A stretch of 64,000 bases of DNA, taken from the NCBI GenBank assembly GCA_965662355.1, contig CBFIHP010000002.1, forward strand, positions 186,001-250,000, written 5' to 3'. Positions 21,636 through 29,772 of the stretch are shown here, piece after piece; positions within the stretch are counted from its first letter, which is position 1, and every line of letters starts with the position of its first letter. Origin of the DNA: GCA-2683825 sp965662355 (GTDB lineage Bacteria; Planctomycetota; UBA1135; GCA-002686595). A model generated the notes under the pieces. It worked only from the letters and a program-made list of their open reading frames with translations. It was not told where the DNA came from and did no database searches. The translations under genes were made by a program, and so were the position numbers.

Positions 21636-23129
21636 ATGAACCTCCGAGGCCAACCCTTGAGCGATCCCATCCGACTGCGCTTCGCGCCCTCCCCGACCGG
21701 CAATCTCCACATCGGGGGGGCCCGCACCGCCCTTTTCAACTGGGCCTACGCCCGCCGCCACGGCGGGGTCTTTCTGCTTCGCATCGAGGATACCGACCGC
21801 GAGCGCTCCACCGATGCCTACGAGCGGGCCATCCTCGAGGGCCTGCGCTGGCTCGGGGTCGATTGGGACGAGGGGCCGGATGTGGGCGGACCCCACGGAC
21901 CGTATCGCCAGACGGAACGCTATGACGGCTACCGTACGACCGCGGAGACCCTCCGCGAGGAGGGTTGGGCCTATCGTTGTTTCTGTTCACCGGAGCGTCT
22001 CAGTTCGCTGCGCGAGGAGCAGCTCCAGGGCAGCGGGCATCTGGGCTACGACGGGCACTGCCGCGAACTCTCCGTCGAGGAGTGCGAAAAGCGCGTAGCG
22101 GCCGGCGAGAAGCCGGTCCTGCGCTTCAAGGTGCCGACGGGGGAGACGCGCTTCCCCGATATGATTTCCGGCGAGATCACCTTTCAGAACAAGGAGGTCG
22201 ACGACTGGGTCATGGTGCGCGCCAACGGCGACCCCACCTACAACTTCGTCGTCGTCTGCGACGATCGTGACATGCGCATCACGCACGTCCTGCGTGGCGA
22301 AGAGCACCTGACGAACACGCCCAAGCAGGTGCTCCTGTATCGAGCCCTGGGGTTGGAACCGCCCCTGTTCGCCCATGTGCCCCTGATGCTCGGCAAGGAC
22401 AAGAAGAAGCTTTCGAAGCGTACCGGCGACACAGCCCTGCAGGACTATCAGAAGAAGGGCTACCCTGCCGATGCCGTGTGCAATTTCCTCGCCCTGCAGA
22501 GCTGGGCCTTGGACGACAAGACCACGGTCTTTTCACGCGATCAACTCGTTGCGAATTTCGACCCCAAGGACATCCGCAAAGGCGGTTCGATCTTCGATCC
22601 CGACAAGTTTCTCTGGATCGCGGGGGAGTACATTCGCGCGGACTCGATCGACGACCTGGCGAAGAGCTGCACGCCTCATGTCATCGAAGCCGGCCTGGCG
22701 ACGGCAGAGGAACTGGACGCTCGCAAGGACTGGTACCGACGGGCCCTTCGGATGGAGCAGGAGCGCATCAAGCTCTACTCGGAAATGCCGGGCCGTCTGG
22801 CGTACCTCTTCGCGTCCGACGAAGACGTGCCTTACGAGGACAAGGCGTTGAAGAACGCCAAGAAGCACGCCGAATTCGCGACCATCCTCGCTGATTACCT
22901 CGAGTGGGTTCGTCCCCGGCTCGAGGAGGGATTCGACACCGAAGCCCTGGGCACGGACACGAAGGCCTGGATCAGCGAGCGCGGCTTCAAGATCCCGGTT
23001 CTGTTCCAACCCCTACGTTGCGCCTTGAGCGGAGCAGCGGGCGGTGCGGATCTTTTTCAGATGATGGCGCTGCTCGGAAGAGAGAAGGTGGGCAAGCGCA
23101 TCGAGCACGGCATCCAGCGCATGGGCTGA
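21636..23129 (+). CDS. gltX: Glutamyl-tRNA synthetase
   Basis: 497 residues from the ATG at 21636. A class I aminoacyl-tRNA synthetase that charges tRNA-Glu (or also tRNA-Gln if discriminating genes are absent). Seen: the HIGH-type motif PSPTGNLHIGGARTALFN, the GluRS signature RIEDTDRERS, and the KMSKS-type motif KKLSKRTGD. The C-terminal half is the helical anticodon-binding region. Length is normal. The gene is divergent from adenosine deaminase, 82 bases away, so a promoter lies in that gap. Confidence 0.96.
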   Translation: MNLRGQPLSDPIRLRFAPSPTGNLHIGGARTALFNWAYARRHGGVFLLRIEDTDRERSTDAYERAILEGLRWLGVDWDEGPDVGGPHGPYRQTERYDGYRTTAETLREEGWAYRCFCSPERLSSLREEQLQGSGHLGYDGHCRELSVEECEKRVAAGEKPVLRFKVPTGETRFPDMISGEITFQNKEVDDWVMVRANGDPTYNFVVVCDDRDMRITHVLRGEEHLTNTPKQVLLYRALGLEPPLFAHVPLMLGKDKKKLSKRTGDTALQDYQKKGYPADAVCNFLALQSWALDDKTTVFSRDQLVANFDPKDIRKGGSIFDPDKFLWIAGEYIRADSIDDLAKSCTPHVIEAGLATAEELDARKDWYRRALRMEQERIKLYSEMPGRLAYLFASDEDVPYEDKALKNAKKHAEFATILADYLEWVRPRLEEGFDTEALGTDTKAWISERGFKIPVLFQPLRCALSGAAGGADLFQMMALLGREKVGKRIEHGIQRMG

Positions 23130-23196
23130 CCCGGGCCGAAGGCCAAAGGGCCCGCTTTCTAAAGCACAGAGCGTTTTCTTCCGATGCAGAAGCGGG

Positions 23197-23997
23197 ATGG
23201 AACACCCCGAGGAACCTGACGCACCCCAAAGAGAAGAGACGATCGCATGCGCGGAGGCTCGCCGCTTGCTCGCCATCTTCTGTCGAGGACGGCTCGAGCC
23301 GGAGGAGGAGCGCCTCTTTCGCGTGCACCTACCGGTGTGTTCGGACTGCCGCCAGGGCTATCGCGAGACTCTCAACGGTCTTGCACAGCTCGGAAAGGCG
23401 AAGCGCGCTGAGCGTCGAGATAAGCGTCGCGCGGAACACAGGCGTATGGCCATCCGTGCAGCGACGTTCAAGCCAGGCCGTCGTTTTGGGTTGCGCCTGG
23501 CTCTGGTGCCGGCGTTTCTGATCTGTTCCATTCTCTGGTTGGATCCATTCACGCCGCGCACGGGACTCGAGCTCCTCGTCACCTCTGGAGAGGTTCGCAT
23601 TGGAGAGCGTCACTTCGACCCGACGAGTGGCGAGCGCCTCCCGCTTGCCCGTGGAAACTGGTGCGAGATCCTGCCCGAAAGCGGAGCCACGCTGGTGGGC
23701 CCGGAAGTCAAGCTGCACGCCGAGGCAGAGACCTACTTCCTCGTCGAGGAATCCGAGCCCATTCGCCTACGCCTTCGAACCGGGGCCATCGAGTTGCGTG
23801 GGCATGGTCTCGTGACCTCGAGTTGGGGCGTGCTCGACTGCGTCGATGCGCATGTGCGTCTGAGAATACGGGACGGTCGTCTCGAGTTGGCGTGCATCGA
23901 TGGGGAGGCGGCCTGGACCTCGCCTTCAGGCCACCTCCTGCTCCACGCCGGGGAGGCGATTGGTTCGGACGACTTGATCGGCGCCGCGAACCTGTAA
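23197..23997 (+). CDS. Anti-sigma-factor-like membrane protein with zinc finger and FecR-like periplasmic part
   Basis: 266 residues. Residues about 18-52 carry a zf-HC2-type pattern, CAEARRLLAIFCRG...HLPVCSDCRQGY, typical of zinc-binding anti-sigma factors. A single transmembrane helix follows (LRLALVPAFLICSILWL), then an extracytoplasmic part with FecR-like beta strands: LLVTSGEVRIGERHFD, LRLRTGAIELRGHG and LASPSGHLLLHAGE-type segments. No ECF sigma gene adjoins it, so the partner is unknown. The NHL-repeat gene begins 11 bases after its stop, indicating an operon. Start codon choice is uncertain. Confidence 0.65.
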   Translation: MEHPEEPDAPQREETIACAEARRLLAIFCRGRLEPEEERLFRVHLPVCSDCRQGYRETLNGLAQLGKAKRAERRDKRRAEHRRMAIRAATFKPGRRFGLRLALVPAFLICSILWLDPFTPRTGLELLVTSGEVRIGERHFDPTSGERLPLARGNWCEILPESGATLVGPEVKLHAEAETYFLVEESEPIRLRLRTGAIELRGHGLVTSSWGVLDCVDAHVRLRIRDGRLELACIDGEAAWTSPSGHLLLHAGEAIGSDDLIGAANL

Positions 23998-24008
23998 GAT
24001 CAGTCTCA

Positions 24009-24899
24009 ATGCAAGGCTCCCTGGCGCTTCACAAGGGCTCGGTGTTCGTGGGTCGGTACGAGAAGACGGCCCACGTCACGGTCCACAGTCTTGACGGGCA
24101 TCCGCTCGCGGGGGGCTTTTCGTTTCGCGATGAAGCGGTGGGCCGTTCGAGCGTCAGTGGACTGTCCGTCGATGACGACCGCCGCATCTGGGTCGCGGAT
24201 GCTCCCGCGGCGCGCGTGCGGACCTTCACGCTCTTCGGGGCCGAAGTCGGCGAGTTCTGTGATTCCGAAGGCGAACGCGCGTCTCCCCGGGATCTCCTCG
24301 GTCAGCTCGGTGTCCCCGTGGATGTTTGCGCGGATGGAGACGCGGACGAGGAACGTGTACTGGTCGCGAGTGCAGGCCGCCGCCGGTACGCGCTTTCGCT
24401 CTACGATGTCACCGGGCGGTTGCAACGCTCGTTGCGTCCCGTAGGCGACCCCGACGCTCTGTTCCATGGCATCGAGGGCATCGCCTTGCTGGGCAAGTAT
24501 GCCTATGCAGCAGAGAGCGCTGCGCGCCAGGTGCAAGTGTTCCGCGACGCCGAGTTCCACTTCGCGTTTTCGGTTCCCTCGCGCAAGGGACCGTTTGAGC
24601 CGACGGCCGTGGCACCTCTGGAAGATGGACGCATGCTGGTCACAGTGCGCGGGCGCGCTTCGGCGTTGTTGCTCGTCGATGGAGCCGGCCGCTTGCTCGA
24701 GACGCTTGCATGTTCGGGAAGCGCCGAGGGAGAGCTAGAGAATCCGAGTGATGTCGTCGTCGAGGAGCATGGAGCAGATCGGGAAACGCGCCTGGCGGTC
24801 ATCGATCGGGATGGCAATCGCGTGCAGGTCTTCAACCTGGAGGGGCGTTGCTATGGAGCGTTTCTCGAAGGCGGTGCGGCTTCGGCGGGATCACATTGA
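24009..24899 (+). CDS. NHL/beta-propeller repeat protein
   Basis: 296 residues from the ATG at 24009. NHL-like blades are seen in GRIWVAD-type and RDGNRVQVFNLEGRC segments, with KYAYAAESAARQVQVF and DVVVEEHGADRETRLAVID in between. There is no signal peptide, so it is probably cytoplasmic. It directly follows the anti-sigma-like gene, so it may act in the same signalling unit, perhaps as a scaffold. No catalytic residues were found. Confidence 0.6.
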   Translation: MQGSLALHKGSVFVGRYEKTAHVTVHSLDGHPLAGGFSFRDEAVGRSSVSGLSVDDDRRIWVADAPAARVRTFTLFGAEVGEFCDSEGERASPRDLLGQLGVPVDVCADGDADEERVLVASAGRRRYALSLYDVTGRLQRSLRPVGDPDALFHGIEGIALLGKYAYAAESAARQVQVFRDAEFHFAFSVPSRKGPFEPTAVAPLEDGRMLVTVRGRASALLLVDGAGRLLETLACSGSAEGELENPSDVVVEEHGADRETRLAVIDRDGNRVQVFNLEGRCYGAFLEGGAASAGSH

Positions 24900-25216
24900 A
24901 CTGCGAAGAGCCGCTTCGAGAGACGTCTCCGGAGTGCCCTTAAAGAAAAGGGGGCCGGTGATCCTTGCCAAACCACCGGCCCGAGGGAGAGAGGAGAATC
25001 TGCCAGGCTTCCCGGGTGAAAGAGCTGCTCGCATTGCCCAATCACCTCCCAACAGATGCTCGTGGAAGGACCTAAGCCCTTCCACTGGCCATCATAGGGG
25101 AGGTGTGTCTTCTGACCAGGGTTTCAGTGTTTTTTCCTCTGTTTGCTAGCGGTCCAGGCGTAAATCTAGGAAACGGACACCAAAGGGGTTCTACGCCGCC
25201 GATTGGTGGCAGCAAT
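24900..25216. other. Gene-free region with two hairpins; possible minus-strand RNA
   Basis: A gap of 317 bases without a convincing protein. It holds a 9-bp stem (24952-24960 with 24974-24982, GGGCCGGTG/CACCGGCCC). Read on the minus strand, this is followed by CTTTTCTTT, a terminator-like arrangement. A second perfect 8-bp hairpin, GTGGAAGG/CCTTCCAC, lies at 25063-25086. Together these would suit a short minus-strand RNA of about 150 bases ending at the first hairpin. No known RNA family was recognised. Confidence 0.3.
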
Positions 25217-25699
25217 ATGTTCCAGATGAGCGAGCCTTCCTTCTTCAAAGTGCCCGGCTTGATGGCGAGCGATACCGATTCTCTTTCGTGGCGCGACACG
25301 GCGGCAGAGGGTGTGTCTTGGATCCTCATGGCTGCGGATGCTCGTCCGGCAATCGAACATTCCGTTGCCGGAAACGATGAAGATCTCGAGGGCAAGCGCG
25401 CTCTCGATCGACAGCGCAATGGAGCCGCGGTCTTGATCCGCATGGCACCCGGGCGCGGCTATCCAGCCCATCGTCATCTCGGGGCGGAGGATGTGCTCGT
25501 CCTTCAAGGGGGATACACGGACGAATGGGGCGAGCACGTGCGGGGGGATTTTATTCGCTATCCCCCGGGTTCGGAGCATGCTCCGCGAGCCCTTGGAGAT
25601 CCGGATGCGCCCGTGGATGAAGCGAACCTCGCTTGCGTCCTCTTTTCGAGCATTGCGGGTGGGATCGAACTCCTGAACGCTCCAGGATCCCCTGCATAG
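25217..25699 (+). CDS. ChrR-like cupin protein
   Basis: 160 residues from the ATG at 25217. The cupin core is IRMAPGRGYPAHRHLGAEDVLVLQGGYTDE with DFIRYPPGSEHAPRA, giving the His/His/Glu and final His ligands of a metal-binding cupin. ChrR-type cupins act as zinc-dependent anti-sigma modules or stand-alone sensors. No zinc-binding anti-sigma half is attached here. It precedes cysteine dioxygenase by 24 bases on the same strand and the pair are both cupins. The biochemical role is unknown. Confidence 0.7.
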   Translation: MFQMSEPSFFKVPGLMASDTDSLSWRDTAAEGVSWILMAADARPAIEHSVAGNDEDLEGKRALDRQRNGAAVLIRMAPGRGYPAHRHLGAEDVLVLQGGYTDEWGEHVRGDFIRYPPGSEHAPRALGDPDAPVDEANLACVLFSSIAGGIELLNAPGSPA

Positions 25700-25723
25700 C
25701 CGGGCCTCGGTATACTGCGCAGC

Positions 25724-26290
25724 ATGACCACCGCGGCACTGGATTCCCTGGTCGAGGCTCTACGGAACGAGTTCCGTAACGAAGCCCGAGGTTCACACAT
25801 CGCCGAGCTCCTGTCGAACTACGTTCGCACCGAGACCGATTGGGGCGCTTTCGCCTTTTTCGACGAGGCCATGTACACCCGCAACCTGGTTGCTCGCGAG
25901 GACCGCTTCGAGCTGCTCCTGCTTTGCTGGAGCGCGGGTCAAGAGAGCCCGATTCACAACCACGAAGGCCAGGACTGCTGGATGGGTGTCATCGAAGGGC
26001 GCATCGAAGAGGTGCGCTACTGCAAGGTCGATGACGTCAAGCCGGGACCGATCGAAGCCAAGAGTTCACAGATATTCACCCAGGGTGATGTGGCTTTCAT
26101 TCGCGACGACATCGGTCTGCACCTCGTTCGTTCCGCATCGGCGTCCGAACCGGCCATTTCGCTCCATCTCTACGCGGCGCCCTACGATCAGTGCAACGTC
26201 TACTGTCCCGAGACGGGCAAGATCACGCGCAAGGATCTCAGCAACTACTCGGTGCGCGGTCGTCTCCTGGCGGCCCGCTCCGGCACCTGA
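25724..26290 (+). CDS. Cysteine dioxygenase type I
   Basis: 188 residues, the normal length. The enzyme oxidises cysteine to cysteine sulfinate with O2 at a mononuclear Fe(II). By alignment to the mammalian enzyme, His78, His80 (SPIHNHEGQDC) and His133 (DDIGLHLVR) are the iron ligands. Cys85 matches the Cys of the Cys-Tyr crosslink and Tyr150 (SLHLYAAPYDQC) its partner, with spacings close to those of the animal enzyme. It is a soluble cytoplasmic enzyme. It sits in a row with the upstream cupin and the downstream exported superoxide dismutase, suggesting a sulfur and oxidative-stress unit. Confidence 0.9.
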   Translation: MTTAALDSLVEALRNEFRNEARGSHIAELLSNYVRTETDWGAFAFFDEAMYTRNLVAREDRFELLLLCWSAGQESPIHNHEGQDCWMGVIEGRIEEVRYCKVDDVKPGPIEAKSSQIFTQGDVAFIRDDIGLHLVRSASASEPAISLHLYAAPYDQCNVYCPETGKITRKDLSNYSVRGRLLAARSGT

Positions 26291-26327
26291 CAGGGGGTCG
26301 GCAGCCGCACTGCCGGTGGGAGAACAA

Positions 26328-26975
26328 ATGCGATCGACACGACGAGAGCTACTATACGGCGCTGCGGGTGCCACTGGCGTGGGGCTCTTGCCCGCAACGC
26401 CGCTGCGCGAGGATCGCGAGTCCGGCCTGGTGACCGGCAAGCCGAAAGCGCTCACCTACACCGAACTCTCCGGCTTTCTATCGAAGGAGCAGGTCGCCTG
26501 GCATCACGATTCGCACTACGGCGGTGCGTTGAAGAAGTTCACGCAGCTAGACGCCGCTGTGGCTGCCAACCACCGATCACGCATCGCCAAGGCGAACAGC
26601 GTGATCCTGCACGAGCTCTACTTCGATAACATGACGGCCGACGACTCCGACCCGACGAGTGCCGCGAAGAAAGCGATCGCGGATCGCTTCGGGTCGTTAG
26701 ATCGCTGGATCGATGACTTCCGTGCAGCCGCAATGTCGTCCCGCGGGTGGGCGGTGCTCGCGTGGCATCAGATCAACGGCCGACTCTATAACCTCGCCAC
26801 CGACGCCCACGACGATGGCCCACTGTGGTTCGGCGTTCCGCTCGTGGTCCTCGACATGTACGAACACTCCTACTACATCGATTTCCAGAACAGGAAGGCT
26901 GATTACGTCGACGGCTTCACCGGGCACTTGAACTGGATAGAGATCGACCGGCGCGTCCGCGCAACGCGTGGATGA
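26328..26975 (+). CDS. Iron/manganese superoxide dismutase with Tat signal
   Basis: 215 residues from the ATG at 26328, preceded by GGGAG. The N-terminus STRRELLYGAAGATGVGLLP has the twin-arginine motif and hydrophobic core of a Tat signal peptide. Metal ligands of the Fe/Mn-SOD family are visible: the first His in VAWHHDSHYGG (His59), the second in VILHELYFDNM, and the Asp and His in VLDMYEHSYYID. Bacterial Fe/Mn-SODs are mostly cytoplasmic, so Tat export of a folded, metal-loaded enzyme is notable. It is the last gene before the tRNA-Met insertion site, 160 bases away. Confidence 0.87.
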   Translation: MRSTRRELLYGAAGATGVGLLPATPLREDRESGLVTGKPKALTYTELSGFLSKEQVAWHHDSHYGGALKKFTQLDAAVAANHRSRIAKANSVILHELYFDNMTADDSDPTSAAKKAIADRFGSLDRWIDDFRAAAMSSRGWAVLAWHQINGRLYNLATDAHDDGPLWFGVPLVVLDMYEHSYYIDFQNRKADYVDGFTGHLNWIEIDRRVRATRG

Positions 26976-27105
26976 AGGCTGGCGTCGAGGAGACGAAAGT
27001 CCTCACCCCGCGAATTGGCGCATCCGAGCGCAAACGAAACCAGCCGGAGCGTTGCCGATTCGGGTCCTCGGGGCGATATTGTCCAAGAAAGTGGGAGCAA
27101 GCCCT

Positions 27106-27135
27106 GGACGTAAGTCGTATCCTCCCCGCCGCTTA
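27106..27135 (+). promoter_or_regulatory. Original promoter-proximal segment of the tRNA-Met gene
   Basis: The 30 bases before the tRNA copy contain GGACGTAA and a -10-like TATCCT (27118-27123). The same arrangement, with matching bases through most of the segment, recurs before the intact tRNA at 38973-39001. No good -35 hexamer was found at the usual distance. Confidence 0.4.
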
Positions 27136-27178
27136 GGCGGTGTAGCTCAGTTGGTTAGAGCAGCGGAATCATAATCCG
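27136..27178 (+). repeat. attL: 5' half of tRNA-Met left behind by integration
   Basis: Forty-three bases identical to 39002-39044: the acceptor 5' strand, D arm and anticodon arm up to TCCG of the 3' anticodon stem. After 27178 the sequence leaves the tRNA (TT instead of CG), so this copy cannot form a tRNA. It marks the left end of the integrated element. Confidence 0.93.
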
Positions 27179-28078
27179 TTACCGCCCGTTCGCGTCGTTG
27201 CTCGCGCACAGGAAGCACGCGGATAACTGAGGAAGCTTGAGCGACTTACGCTCGCTCCTCGTAGCGGTGCGCTCGGTTGGCACAGGATTCGGGCGGAACC
27301 CTGCGGGCACCAAACTGACAGCTATTCGTCAGTTGCCCCAATCCGCTATTGCGCCCATGGAACGCACCGCCGGGAAGCCTCGCCACTTCACGGCCGCCGT
27401 TCGGGCTCGCGCTTCGCTCATGGGATTCGGAGGTCCGCCGCGCTTCGCGCCCTTCGGGTGAGCGGACCCCGCGAGTCCCATGAGCAAATCCCTCACCCTC
27501 ACCCGCCAGCAGTTTTGAGAGCTGAGGCCGGTCGCCCTCGGCGACCTGTCCGCGGCCCCCGAGGCTTCGCGGCTCTACCGACGTGGTCGTGTTCGTTCCG
27601 TCTACCTCGACGAGTCAGGTTCGCCGTTCTGGGTCGTCAGTTCACCGTGGTTGCCCTTCCGAGCGACCACGACTAGGTCGAGCCGAGAAACGGCGCTCTG
27701 TGTTCCGCCGTGTAGGGGTTTCTCGGTAGTCCCCGACCGCTGACACCTTGGTGCCCACTTCCCGGCACAGAAGAGGAGAGAAGGTCGCACCCGTTGGGCG
27801 CCCGGCATGGGATGGCAGAGAGCCCCTCAGAAATCCCGAATCGAAAAGGAGGGCGAGAGCCAGGCGCTATGCGCCTGGACGGCAAGGGGGAGTGACGGTG
27901 TGCCGCAGCCGTGCTCGCTCACCCATCCTTTTCGCGCCCGGCCTTTTCTCGGGGCCCATCGGCTTCGCCTCCCCGCGGGGTGAGGCCCCGAGGAAAACAC
28001 CGAACGCGAAAAGGACAGGCGAGCGAGCCAACCGGCGCAAGTTTGGACCCGGGGCCCGTCAAACGCAGTCCGAGCCGG
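27179..28078. other. Hairpin-rich left terminus of the element
   Basis: Nine hundred bases with no convincing gene. Five clear hairpins are present: 27229-27260, 27313-27334 (AACTGAC/GTCAGTT), 27417-27484 (CTCATGGGA/TCCCATGAG plus an inner GGTCCGC/GCGGACC), 27860-27878 (CCAGGCGC/GCGCCTGG) and a 116-base imperfect palindrome at 27913-28028. A short plus-strand frame starting with ATG at 27480 (MSKSLTLTRQQF) stops at a TGA (27516-27518). The frame then reads on plausibly for about 60 codons, so a broken small gene is possible. Confidence 0.6.
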
Positions 28079-28501
28079 TCATGCCTGACGGGGCTTCGGC
28101 AGCTCCCACTCCCATGTACCCGCGGCTTCGTCGATTCGAAGCTCGCCATGGTTGATTTGGTCGCCCCCGATGATGACCCCGCCCAGGCCCTCGACGATGT
28201 CCGCGACGCAGTTGCTAAAGAACTGGACCTTGCCCGGATCAAAGAAGCCGTAACCGATTTTGACGGTGTCTTCGAACTCAGGCCCCTTGTCGGTGTCGCG
28301 AAAGCCGAGAATCAGTTGCATGGCAACCGCTCGGGGAATGGCCGTGGTCGCACGACTGGGGTCAAGCACCGCGGGAAACGGCTTGTATCCGGTACCCTTG
28401 CCCTCGTCCGGGCGGCCCAGCATCACTTGGAGCTGGCACGACCCGTGCTCGATGCGTCCTCGAAGAATCTGCTCCAACATGGAACCGAACGGTAACCGCA
28501 C
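28079..28501 (-). CDS. Hypothetical element protein
   Basis: 140 residues with a GTG start at 28501, or 133 from the ATG at 28480. No family recognised. The sequence has balanced composition and plausible secondary structure, as in PRAVAMQLILGFRDTDKG, DTVKIGYGFFDPGKVQFF and NCVADIVEGLGGVIIGG, with a Trp-rich end (GTWEWELPKP). It resembles single-domain proteins found in phages and islands. It is divergent from the next gene, with 110 bases between them. Confidence 0.5.
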   Translation of the reverse strand: MRLPFGSMLEQILRGRIEHGSCQLQVMLGRPDEGKGTGYKPFPAVLDPSRATTAIPRAVAMQLILGFRDTDKGPEFEDTVKIGYGFFDPGKVQFFSNCVADIVEGLGGVIIGGDQINHGELRIDEAAGTWEWELPKPRQA

Positions 28502-28611
28502 GGGGACCTAAACCCAAGGGCCGGCTCTCGTCGGTTCACATCGGAAGAGGAGCGTCGCGCGGTGTGTGGCCGAGCCTAAAGAATCTGGGCGGGGCGTCCG
28601 AGGACGAGAGA

Positions 28612-29736
28612 ATGGAAGAAGACCATGAGTCCACAGACGGACTATCAAACGAAGAAGCGTCCCCAAGGAGCATCGATGAGAGGGTCCAAGTCGGTGAAGA
28701 GATTGGTGCTGTAGTCAAGCGGGATGGTGAGCTTCGGGCAGTCCGTATGGCTGGGATGAGTGGAAACGCGCTCAGCGCGGACCTAAACGACGATGGCTCC
28801 GTTGACTATCGAGTCCAAGGCAGCTCCCGTCACGGTGAGGAGGGGGCGTACGAGGCGGCGCAGAGATTGGCAACTCATCTCAACTCGAAGGGTGCGGAGT
28901 GGGAGCCAGTCAAGGACTGTAGCAATTCAGGGAAAGCTGATGATGCCGACATCGATTGCAAGGCAAAGAGCAAAGACGGCACTAAGCAGCTTCGCATTCA
29001 GGTGATTCGAGCAATCACGGACTCGGAGTTCTGGAGCAAACTCTCTTCAGAGAAGAAGGCAGAGGGGACCCTCACCCTTGAGGAAGCGGTGGAGGTTCTT
29101 CGAGAGGTGATAGACAAGAAGGCCGCTCGCACCGCCCTGGCTCAGAGAACGCGACAAGTACTTCTCATCGACTGTCGCGAAGCGACAACTCTCGTCATGA
29201 CACCAGGCATAGCTATGGGCAACTACTATGGCGAGTGGCTCCGGGGGCTAGCGTACCAGGGTGTATGGCTCGTAGGTATCGCACCGGGCATGACTCTTCG
29301 ACTAGCGGGCCCACGAGTCACGTTTCTGTTTGGGCTCTGTGGCTCAGGCAAGACTCACCTTGCGCAGGAAACTCGGCGCGGGACCGGCGCCGCGTTTTTT
29401 GACGGTCCCCTCGGGGACGAGGCGGTGATGGTTGGCCTCCGAGACCAGTTGCGAGTGGGTCACGACTGCATCGTCGAAGAAGTGACCTTGTGTACCGAAA
29501 GTGGACGGGCTGCGATGCGAGCCGCGCTCAGCGAGTTCCCGTGTCTCGGAGAGGAGTGGATATGCTTCGAGAATGACCGGGAGTCTGCGGATTGGAATGT
29601 CACGCACCGCGGCTACAAAGATGTTGCTGAACACCATCGCCATAATCTGCGGATGGAGCTGGAGTACACGATACCTCCCGAGGCTACTGTCCTGCCCATT
29701 ACCCGCTGTCCACCATCGCCCGCTGCGCCGGAATAG
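28612..29736 (+). CDS. Predicted nuclease-like domain fused to a P-loop kinase-like ATPase
   Basis: 374 residues from the ATG at 28612, which has AGGA/GAG upstream; a longer frame from 28564 lacks support. Residues about 60-220 contain EEGAYEAAQRLATHLNSKG, KADDADIDCKAKSKDG, QLRIQVIRAI and KAARTALAQRTRQVLLIDC. This D...(D)xD...QxxRA layout resembles restriction-like (PD-D/ExK) domains, though key residues are not certain. Residues about 245-360 hold a Walker A (FLFGLCGSGKTHLAQ), a Walker B-like CIVEEVTL and a late WICFENDRESADWN segment, as in small P-loop nucleoside/RNA kinase-like proteins. The combination suggests a nucleic-acid-targeting effector. No characterised homologue is claimed. Confidence 0.6.
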   Translation: MEEDHESTDGLSNEEASPRSIDERVQVGEEIGAVVKRDGELRAVRMAGMSGNALSADLNDDGSVDYRVQGSSRHGEEGAYEAAQRLATHLNSKGAEWEPVKDCSNSGKADDADIDCKAKSKDGTKQLRIQVIRAITDSEFWSKLSSEKKAEGTLTLEEAVEVLREVIDKKAARTALAQRTRQVLLIDCREATTLVMTPGIAMGNYYGEWLRGLAYQGVWLVGIAPGMTLRLAGPRVTFLFGLCGSGKTHLAQETRRGTGAAFFDGPLGDEAVMVGLRDQLRVGHDCIVEEVTLCTESGRAAMRAALSEFPCLGEEWICFENDRESADWNVTHRGYKDVAEHHRHNLRMELEYTIPPEATVLPITRCPPSPAAPE

Positions 29737-29772
29737 AGTCGCAAATACTTCCGAACCCTCGCAGGAGAGAGC

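Noticed and set aside
27913..28028. CRISPR array
   Set aside because: Single palindrome without regular direct repeats or spacers; no Cas gene in the window.
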